A stretch of DNA of 64,000 nucleotides from Ignavibacteriota bacterium (lineage in GTDB: Bacteria > Bacteroidota > Ignavibacteria > Ignavibacteriales > Ignavibacteriaceae), in NCBI GenBank assembly GCA_013285425.1, contig CP053447.1:2362001-2426000 (forward strand), read 5' to 3'. Positions 57,810 to 64,000 of this stretch are shown piece by piece (position 1 is the stretch's first letter; each line of letters opens with the position of its first letter). The notes beneath the pieces are model-generated. The model had not been told where the DNA came from, ran no database searches, and was given only the letters and a program-made list of their open reading frames with translations. The translations under genes were made by a program, and so were the position numbers.

Positions 57810-59117
57810 TTAATTATTTCTCCTAATAATTGTTATTACTGCTTTTTCTCCTTGCCAGCCCACAGAAGCAATCACATTTCCTTTTACATCTAATTTCAAA
57901 AAAATATTTTCTACCGGCACATTGATCGAACCCCAGTTATAACCATTGAAGTGCAAGATTGTCCCTAAAGAGCTTATTCCAAACACATCATTATAATTTT
58001 GGCCTCTGATTCTATAGAGAGTATTTACCAAAGGATCATTAATTATTTCCCATTTATAATTTTTATATAAGGCATCATTCTCTCCTCCAACAACGTATAT
58101 TAATTGGTTTGTATAACCCCAAATTGAAAAAACATGCATACCGGGTTCAGCTTCAATTCTTGATAAATTTTTGTTTGCATCTAACTTTAACATCGCATTA
58201 TAAGCCGCTAAATATTTATTGAAACCCCCATTGCCATCTGATATTCCCCATATATCATTTATATTCAACTCCGTTCCGCTTTCTATCCGCTGCCAGCTTT
58301 GTCCGTTGTAGTAAACGATACTGCCGACATTTCCAACTCCATATATTGAAGTGCTTGAACTTCCCCATAGTTTTTCTATTGTAGCATTCGGATCCGGTAA
58401 ACTAAGCCGCGAAAAAACCATTTGAACTGTTGATGAAATCCCATCCCATCGAAAAATGCTTCCAGCAGCAAGGTATATTTCATTCGCATTTATTACAAGA
58501 ATTCCCCTTGGTGTTACAGGTATATTTATGCTATGAAATATTTTTTTAAGCTGCCAAGTCTGTCCATCCCAAATAGCTACACCATACGGTTGTGGGTCTG
58601 GTTGACCGAGTGAATCTGTCAAGAAAACAGAACCAACTGCAATTATGTAATTCTCATTTATAATTGCTACATCGTAAAAAGTGCAGCTGCCTGCTGTTCC
58701 GCCAAATGTAAAAGTTTCAAATGTAAAGTTGTGGCTGGTGGTGTCCATTGTTGTAACACTTAGCTCATTGCTTTTTATTTCAGATTGGTTGATTGACTGT
58801 CCGAAGGATTCCTCAGGGAGAATGACTGATTGAAATTTATATGTTTGATTGGGCAGAAGAGAATCGATATAAAGTAATGTATCAGCTTTAACTAAATTTA
58901 TAGTGCTGTGGGTTTGGTCGTTCTGTTTTATTGTTATGGTTGTTGGCAGTTGGAGGTTGGTTGTACTTAGCGTTATCCACGCTTCAGTGCAGGAAACATC
59001 TTCAAGTGTTAATTCAAGTGTCGGCTTTTCACCGTTTGGCGGCGGTTCAGTTGTGTTGCAAGATTTTAGGAATAGACTAAAACCAATTAAAAGAAATCCA
59101 ACTATTGCCCTTTTCAT
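57810..59117 (-). CDS. Lipoprotein with fibronectin-like and beta-propeller regions
   Basis: 435 aa, function unknown. The lipobox is FLKSC (Cys near residue 20) followed by a Pro-rich spacer (NTTEPPPNGEKP). An Ig/fibronectin type III-like domain (about 33-125) precedes a propeller-like region with repeated short motifs such as VAIWDGQTWQLKKI, IFRWDGISS, VYYNGQSWQRIE and ILHFNGYNWGSI. Probably an outer-membrane surface lipoprotein. It lies upstream of the T9SS protease on the same strand, separated by 176 bases. Confidence 0.7.
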   Translation of the reverse strand: MKRAIVGFLLIGFSLFLKSCNTTEPPPNGEKPTLELTLEDVSCTEAWITLSTTNLQLPTTITIKQNDQTHSTINLVKADTLLYIDSLLPNQTYKFQSVILPEESFGQSINQSEIKSNELSVTTMDTTSHNFTFETFTFGGTAGSCTFYDVAIINENYIIAVGSVFLTDSLGQPDPQPYGVAIWDGQTWQLKKIFHSINIPVTPRGILVINANEIYLAAGSIFRWDGISSTVQMVFSRLSLPDPNATIEKLWGSSSTSIYGVGNVGSIVYYNGQSWQRIESGTELNINDIWGISDGNGGFNKYLAAYNAMLKLDANKNLSRIEAEPGMHVFSIWGYTNQLIYVVGGENDALYKNYKWEIINDPLVNTLYRIRGQNYNDVFGISSLGTILHFNGYNWGSINVPVENIFLKLDVKGNVIASVGWQGEKAVITIIRRNN

Positions 59118-59250
59118 TTTCCACTCCCTTGTTAAAATGCTGATAGTTATTTAACACAAATTTAAGCTTACGCAGATAGGGATGCTAATTATTTTATAGC
59201 AATAATAGTGCTACTAACATAGTTGCGATTTCAAACAAAAATCAACTCAA

Positions 59251-59273
59251 AAAAAAAAAAAAAAAAAAAAAAA
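59251..59273. repeat. Poly-A tract of 23 bases
   Basis: Uninterrupted A23 on the plus strand (T23 on the minus strand), 134 bases upstream of the lipoprotein start codon and directly before the degenerate repeats. By far the longest mononucleotide run in the window. Confidence 0.95.
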
Positions 59274-59499
59274 TAAGAAAATATTTCCAAGACAAGCAGA
59301 AATTTTTACGGAGGTGTAAAAATTAAAAACTGTGTTTAAACAAGTGATAACATCTTTCTGCGTACGTTTTCGCTCTGTAAAAGATGTCATTTTTAAAACA
59401 AAAATAAAATAAGAAATTATTTCTTCGATAAGCAGGAATCTTTTTACGCAAGAGATGACATCTTCACTCTTAAAATAATGTCATCTCTAAAACAAAAAT
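59274..59499. repeat. Two-unit degenerate direct repeat with internal palindromes
   Basis: Unit one starts TAAGAAAATATTTCCAAGAC at 59274; unit two starts TAAGAAATTATTTCTTCGAT at 59410. Both run through an AAGCAG(G/A)AATxTTTTTACG segment and end in AAAACAAAAAT. Each contains a GATxACATC...GATGTCAT-like inverted repeat; the second is a perfect stem AGAGATGACAT / ATGTCATCTCT (59452-59488). No open frame. Confidence 0.6.
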
Positions 59500-59519
59500 A
59501 TTCCGATGCTACTTATCAA

Positions 59520-60233
59520 TTATTTATAACCAGATAAATATTTAAAATAGTTCCGTTCCTCATTAAACGGGGAGTTTAATAAACAAATAATCGTAAGACA
59601 AAGTGCATACACAAATGCAAACTTGCACATAACACTTTCCATTGCAGACATAAGTGAGTAAGAGCCTGTAAACATCAAAGTAAATCCAAGCACAGGCGGA
59701 ATGCTGATAAATATTCCTCCAAACAGCAAAACTTTTCCAATTAATCTTTTTTCCTTTTCATTGTCCTTCCTTACAAACAATGCTAGCAAAATAATTGAAA
59801 TCAGAATAGGCAGATAGTAAAAGAATCCATATAAATCACCAAGCGGATAATGATACGTTGCGTAAAGTACTGTACAGCTTGTTACCACAAACTCTTGAAT
59901 AACAAATGTGTAATAGATTGAAAAAGTTATTGCGGGGATAAAAATTAATGAGACAACAGGAGTAAGAGTAAAATTATGGGTAAGTGAAAGAGCAAGTATC
60001 AAATTAAGAGGCGGTAAAAACGAAATTATTACAAAAGCAAAGTATGGATAAAATGAACTTTGTAATTCAATCTGGCACATTAAAAATTCCATCGTCTGAT
60101 AACCTGCAAGCAGAGCAATCATAACTAATGCGATGATGTTCAGTTTATCTTTTTTAACGAACACAAGTAAATTAAAGAGTAATAAAAACTCAATGCACGC
60201 AAGAAGTAAAGATATTATTCCGTTCCAGTTCAT
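59520..60233 (-). CDS. 7TM membrane protein (histidine-kinase N-terminal 7TM-like)
   Basis: 237 aa with about seven hydrophobic segments (for example ISLLLACIEFLLLFNLLVFV, YFAFVIISFLPPLNLILAL, LPILISIILLALFV, VYALCLTIICLLNSPF). The spacing resembles the 7TM sensor module fused to some histidine kinases, but no catalytic domain follows. It could be a stand-alone sensor or transport-related protein. A recent 3' duplicate is present at 52740-53145. Confidence 0.6.
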   Translation of the reverse strand: MNWNGIISLLLACIEFLLLFNLLVFVKKDKLNIIALVMIALLAGYQTMEFLMCQIELQSSFYPYFAFVIISFLPPLNLILALSLTHNFTLTPVVSLIFIPAITFSIYYTFVIQEFVVTSCTVLYATYHYPLGDLYGFFYYLPILISIILLALFVRKDNEKEKRLIGKVLLFGGIFISIPPVLGFTLMFTGSYSLMSAMESVMCKFAFVYALCLTIICLLNSPFNEERNYFKYLSGYK

Positions 60234-60248
60234 TTTTTACTCTTCAAA

Positions 60249-60355
60249 TGTCATTGCGATCCCGACTTTAGTCGGGAGAAGCAATCTTAATGTTTAACTA
60301 AAGACTGCTTCATCGTTCCTGCCTGACTGCAGGCATGTCACTCCCCGCAATGACA
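60249..60355. repeat. Palindromic interspersed element (REP/MITE-like)
   Basis: Terminal inverted repeats TGTCATTGCG (60249-60258) and CGCAATGACA (60346-60355). Inside are a hairpin TCCCGACTTTAGTCGGGA, the paired arms GAAGCAATCTT / AAAGACTGCTTC, and CCTGCCTGACTGCAGGCA. The 107-base element has no coding capacity and is GC-richer than its surroundings. The TCATTGCG...GAAGCAATCT wording resembles short non-coding repeats common in several bacterial groups; its family here is not known. Confidence 0.7.
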
Positions 60356-60363
60356 ATCGCTAA

Positions 60364-61755
60364 TTACCCTTTTGGTCCAACCATTTTTTCCGGTCTTACA
60401 ACCTCATCAAATTTTTCAGAAGTAAGCAAACCAAGGTCTATAGCAGCTTGTTTTAGTGTTGTGTTTTCTTTGTGAGCTTTCTTTGCAACTTTAGCAGCAT
60501 TATCATAACCAATGTGCGGATTTAATGCAGTTACAAGCATTAAAGAATTTTCAAGATGTTTTTTAATGTTGATAATGTTTGCTTCAATTCCAACCACACA
60601 ATGATCTGTAAAGCTTTCACAAGCATCAGAAATCAGCCTTATTGAATTAAGAACATTAAAAATAATTACCGGCTTAAAAACGTTAAGTTCAAAATGTCCT
60701 GTTGCACCGCCAAAATTTACAGCAACATCATTTCCAAAAACCTGCGCACAAACCATTGTTAAAGCTTCACTTTGAGTTGGATTTACCTTACCGGGCATAA
60801 TTGAACTGCCGGGTTCATTTTCGGGAAGATTGAGTTCACCCAAACCACATCGGGGACCTGAACCAAGCAACCTTATATCATTTGCAATTTTCATCAAAGA
60901 AGCAGCAAGCGTCTTTAACACTCCGCTAAACTCAACAAGTGCATCGTGTGCTGCCAATGCTTCAAACTTATTTGGAGCAGTAACAAATTTTTTGCCTGTA
61001 ATCTTTGCAATGTGTTCAGCGGATTTAACTGCAAACTGAGGATGAGTATTTAATCCTGTTCCTACTGCGGTACCGCCGAGAGCCAGTTCATATAATCTCG
61101 GCAAAGCTGCATTGATTCTATCCAAACCATTTGACAGCATTTGAACATATCCGCTGAATTCCTGACCAAGTGTTAACGGAACAGCATCCATCAGATGTGT
61201 TCTGCCAATTTTAATTATGTCTTTAAATTCTTTTTCTTTTGCTGCCAGTGCATCGCGAAGTTTTTTAACCATCGGGATTAATCTTCTGTGAATTTCCTCA
61301 ACTGCTGCAATGTGCATTGCTGTTGGAAAAGTATCGTTTGATGATTGAGCTTTATTGACATCATCATTAGGATGAATTGGTTTTTTACTCCCCATTTCGC
61401 CGCCGGCAAGTTCAATTGCACGGTTTGAAATAACTTCGTTAGCATTCATATTGGTTTGTGTACCGCTGCCGGTTTGCCAGACAACTAACGGAAAATGTTC
61501 ATCAAGTTTGCCTTCAATTACTTCATCAGCAGCTTTAACAATCAGATCAGCTTTATCTGACGGAAGAGTGCCAAGTTCTTTATTAGTTAAAGCAGCAGCT
61601 TTTTTAAGAATACCTAAAGCACGAATAAGTTCACGCGGAAACCTATCTCCGCCGATCTTGAAATTCATTAATGATCTGGCAGTCTGTGCACCGTAATATT
61701 TATCTACAGGCACCTGAATTTCGCCCATTGTATCTTTTTCAATCCGGTAACTCAT
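60364..61755 (-). CDS. fumC: Fumarate hydratase class II
   Basis: 463-aa cytoplasmic TCA-cycle enzyme converting fumarate to malate, oxygen-stable and iron-free. The signature [15 protein letters not shown] is intact, as are [14 protein letters not shown] and [20 protein letters not shown] with the catalytic His. The start [16 protein letters not shown] with TGGAG nearby is clear. Single gene; no riboswitch-like leader seen. Confidence 0.96.
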   Translation of the reverse strand: MSYRIEKDTMGEIQVPVDKYYGAQTARSLMNFKIGGDRFPRELIRALGILKKAAALTNKELGTLPSDKADLIVKAADEVIEGKLDEHFPLVVWQTGSGTQTNMNANEVISNRAIELAGGEMGSKKPIHPNDDVNKAQSSNDTFPTAMHIAAVEEIHRRLIPMVKKLRDALAAKEKEFKDIIKIGRTHLMDAVPLTLGQEFSGYVQMLSNGLDRINAALPRLYELALGGTAVGTGLNTHPQFAVKSAEHIAKITGKKFVTAPNKFEALAAHDALVEFSGVLKTLAASLMKIANDIRLLGSGPRCGLGELNLPENEPGSSIMPGKVNPTQSEALTMVCAQVFGNDVAVNFGGATGHFELNVFKPVIIFNVLNSIRLISDACESFTDHCVVGIEANIINIKKHLENSLMLVTALNPHIGYDNAAKVAKKAHKENTTLKQAAIDLGLLTSEKFDEVVRPEKMVGPKG

Positions 61756-61936
61756 AATTAACTCCAGTATAAAATTTTGGAAAAATTATTTATCTAATGA
61801 TTTAAAAATAATACTATTTTATTTTATATATACTTTATCGGGACTTAAAAATAATTCTGATAAAACTAAGATCTGCTTACTTATTGTTTAAATGAGGAGA
61901 AGTTTATCTGGTTTGTTAATTACGGATTGAAGATCA

Positions 61937-63094
61937 TTACTCAGAGAATTTTTTCGGAAGTTCGATTATAAACTTAGTTTGATTTTCTTCATCTGAAATA
62001 AAACTTACTTTCCCCTTAAGATAATTTTCAATCAATAGTTTTACACTGTAAGTACCAATGCCTCTTCCCTTTTTTGCTTTGGTACTAAATGAGCGGTTAA
62101 ATATTTGCAGTTGAATATGCTTTGGAATAACTCCATTATTAGAAACAACAAAACGAACATTATCCCCATAATCTTTTGCAGTTAAAGAAACTTTACCGCC
62201 AGGATTGATTGCCTCAAGAGCATTCTTTATAAGATTACCCAAAGATCTGATTATAAAATGATGATCAGTTTCAATTATCAAAGTATCTTCAGGATATTCG
62301 CAAACAAACTCTTTTCCCCTGGTAAGAATATTATCCTGATAAAGCTGATAAGTTTTTTCAAGAATATCTTTTACATTATCTACTGCAGGATAGATAATTA
62401 AATTGCCTGCTTCGGCATTGATTAAATCCCTTTGAGCCTGAATTTCCTGAATTAACTGCTCAGAAATATTCTGAAGTATTACGGTATATCTTTCCAGATC
62501 TTTGTTAATATCAGCCTCGGAGATCATACCAGATATACCAAAAATAATTGAAGCTGTATTTAATACATCATGAAAAAAAATCCTTTCTAAAAGCTCCCTG
62601 CGTTTTTCACTTTCAAGACTTTTAACTGACAGAACTACATATTCCTTATCCCCGTAATTCAGATTAGAGATATAAGTTCTAAAATCAAGTGTCGTTTCAA
62701 GCCCATTATTATTCACTTTTATCGCAAATTCATTCTCATAATTTCCTGGTTTTATTAATACATCAGAAAAAGTTTTATTTACACCACATCGAGAGCAATA
62801 CTCAGTTTCGCCGCATACATTTCTTTTTCTTAAAGCGTGCACACAGCCAAGCGCTTCACCAATTTTTTTGGCTGCTACATCAATTGTAATTGTATGATTA
62901 AAAAATTTTCTGGCTTTATCATTATAAGTTACAACTTGTCTTTCATTATCAAGTATCAAAACAGGATCAGGAAAACACTCAAGAATTTGTTTTATGACCG
63001 GATCATGAGCTATTCCGGTATTAGACTGCGGTTGGATAGGAATCAGATTGGAAATCGGATTAAATGAGTCTATGTTTTTTATATTTGGCAGCAT
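61937..63094 (-). CDS. PAS sensor histidine kinase with Cys cluster
   Basis: 385-aa soluble kinase. The PAS domain (about 35-160) holds Cys84, Cys94, Cys100 and Cys103 (GCVH, VCGETEYCSRCG), a pattern able to bind a metal or sense redox state. The phosphoacceptor is His175 in IFFHDVLNTAS, an HDxxN-type box, followed by HATPase motifs NLIKNALEAI, VSNNG and GRGIGTYSVKLL. No receiver or response regulator adjoins, so its partner lies elsewhere. Confidence 0.85.
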   Translation of the reverse strand: MLPNIKNIDSFNPISNLIPIQPQSNTGIAHDPVIKQILECFPDPVLILDNERQVVTYNDKARKFFNHTITIDVAAKKIGEALGCVHALRKRNVCGETEYCSRCGVNKTFSDVLIKPGNYENEFAIKVNNNGLETTLDFRTYISNLNYGDKEYVVLSVKSLESEKRRELLERIFFHDVLNTASIIFGISGMISEADINKDLERYTVILQNISEQLIQEIQAQRDLINAEAGNLIIYPAVDNVKDILEKTYQLYQDNILTRGKEFVCEYPEDTLIIETDHHFIIRSLGNLIKNALEAINPGGKVSLTAKDYGDNVRFVVSNNGVIPKHIQLQIFNRSFSTKAKKGRGIGTYSVKLLIENYLKGKVSFISDEENQTKFIIELPKKFSE

Positions 63095-63559
63095 TCATCT
63101 GTTTCCAATTATTAATTTTAACTTAGATTAAATTGGATATTAAGTGCACATTAAATTTTAAACTTGTCTAATTAACTATCGTTAATATTTATAAAATGTT
63201 GAGTTCTTAAATATGTTTTTTACCGGGTAATGATTTTTATGCCAGGGAAATCGGAAAAATTTTCATTCTGTTTTGCAAATTATTCCAGAGCTTTTACCGG
63301 TGATTTATCTTAACTGAAAAAATAAAATATATATAATCGGGAAACTCAAAGAAAACTTTAGTCTGTGCCTTATAATTAGAAATTGTTCAGAGCCTTTGTC
63401 TGATTTGAGATAATTTTTGTGTGCATAGTCAATGGGATTTTATTTTCCATAGTATTTTATTTGAAAAATTATATTTTAGTATCAGAAAATCTAAAGGCAT
63501 AATAATTGTGAGGCTGTATTAATTATTTCTACTATCTAAAACTTATTTTATAGGACGAA
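63095..63559. other. Intergenic region before the TerB-like gene
   Basis: 465 AT-rich bases separating two divergent genes. Both strands are full of stops and no RNA gene is recognisable. An AGGACGAA ribosome binding site precedes the ATG at 63560. I see no convincing promoter or repeat. Confidence 0.5.
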
Positions 63560-63973
63560 ATGAACATACCTTTAATCGATCGAAGCAATTACCTCAAGGG
63601 CTTATTAATAACAGCCAGACTTGATAAAGAGTTAAGTTCAAAGGAAAAGGAAATGTTAAAAACTATTTCCGAAAAATTAGGATTTGCCTCAGATTTTTTT
63701 GAAGAAACAATCAGAAATCTTCTTACAAATAAATATATTGATTCTGATCCCATTGTTTTCTCAGATAAGAGTATAGCTGCCTCCTTCCTTCAGGATGCAA
63801 TCAGTTTAGCCTGCGTTAACAATCTAATTACAAAAGATGAAATAGAATGGTTAAAAAGCGTTGCTTTTGTAAATGATTTGAACTCAGACTTTATTGAAAA
63901 ACAAATTAACCAGCAGAAAAATATTAAAGGATCGATTTTAAACAGAGAGTTTGCTTTATTTTCAATAATCTGA
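63560..63973 (+). CDS. TerB-like helical protein
   Basis: 137 aa, all-helical. LKGLLITARLDKELSSKEKEMLKTISEKLG and DAISLACVNNLITKDEIEWLKSVA resemble the TerB domain (tellurite-resistance/DjlA-like), with two helical repeats of the kind that carry acidic metal-contacting residues in TerB. The protein has no signal peptide and no membrane segment. The start follows AGGACGAA. No ter operon partners adjoin. Function not known. Confidence 0.5.
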   Translation: MNIPLIDRSNYLKGLLITARLDKELSSKEKEMLKTISEKLGFASDFFEETIRNLLTNKYIDSDPIVFSDKSIAASFLQDAISLACVNNLITKDEIEWLKSVAFVNDLNSDFIEKQINQQKNIKGSILNREFALFSII

Positions 63974-64000
63974 TTTAGCTCTGAAATTTATTTTTTAGAT

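Larger units (their letters stand above)
59118..59519. other. Intergenic region with poly-A tract and degenerate repeats
   Basis: 402 bases without a supportable gene. Contains the 23-base A tract (59251-59273), two degenerate direct repeats and a palindrome, each listed separately. The first 130 bases, upstream of the lipoprotein start, hold no strong promoter that I can name. Confidence 0.6.

Noticed and set aside
59274..59499. CRISPR-like repeats
   Set aside because: Only two poorly matching units, no regular short spacers and no cas genes anywhere in the window.

Overview
The window comes from a low-GC Gram-negative bacterium of the Bacteroidota/Chlorobi group, most likely class Ignavibacteria. 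This is inferred from an LpxC-FabZ fusion, a GldC homologue, a type IX secretion (T9SS) sorting domain of the 'NYPNPFNP' kind, a lipid A/BamA cluster and many small lipoproteins. Promoters of the form TTGAC(A/T)-N17-TAnnTTT(G/A) can be read before prs, lexA and uppS. Nearly everything is chromosomal core. No rRNA, tRNA, CRISPR array, transposase or prophage gene was seen.

Layout. 1-4546: 3' end of a Lon-like protease, pyruvate kinase, an AmmeMemoRadiSam-type radical SAM enzyme, a short-chain dehydrogenase and, convergent, a YciO/Sua5 protein. 4866-6814: rpmB facing the rpsF-ssb-rpsR-rplI operon across a shared terminator. 6909-12476: membrane pyrophosphatase, pth, rplY, prs, a lipoprotein and an FmdB zinc ribbon. 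12490-23737: an envelope operon in the order rfaE1, rfaE2, tamB, rnr, then a peptidase/TolB/surface-antigen protein. 23887-34622: a lipoprotein, a beta-propeller, lplA, lpxA, lpxC-fabZ, lpxD, two ompH/skp genes, bamA and uppS. 34832-36182: lexA followed by two uncharacterised small genes, a candidate SOS operon. 36414-48588: ilvE, an MlaE permease, a large PAS hybrid histidine kinase, a GH13 debranching enzyme, a PLP lyase and a Nat-type ABC exporter. 48711-64000: a TonB-dependent-receptor-like protein, gldC, a nuclease, a T9SS metalloprotease, a lipoprotein, a 7TM protein with a truncated second copy, fumC, a Cys-containing PAS histidine kinase and a TerB-like protein.

The main structural finding is that at least five genes are broken by single-base shifts, each next to a homopolymer: the lipoprotein at 11429-12092, the peptidase/surface antigen at 12490-15667, mlaE at 37594-38368, the hybrid kinase at 38662-42029 and the T9SS protease at 53191-57633 (two breaks). 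Restoring one base in each rebuilds a signal peptide, a membrane anchor or a continuous domain. On the coding strand the G/C runs are one base too long and the T runs one base too short. That pattern argues for sequence-level indels rather than true decay, so these proteins should be read as whole.

Biologically the window is dominated by outer-membrane building: heptose activation (RfaE1/E2), lipid A (LpxA/C/D), Omp insertion (BamA, Skp-like chaperones, TamB), undecaprenyl phosphate (UppS) and lipid asymmetry (MlaE). The least explained pieces are the two small genes behind lexA, the duplicated 7TM gene around the T9SS protease, and the poly-A/degenerate-repeat/REP-like region at 59250-60355.
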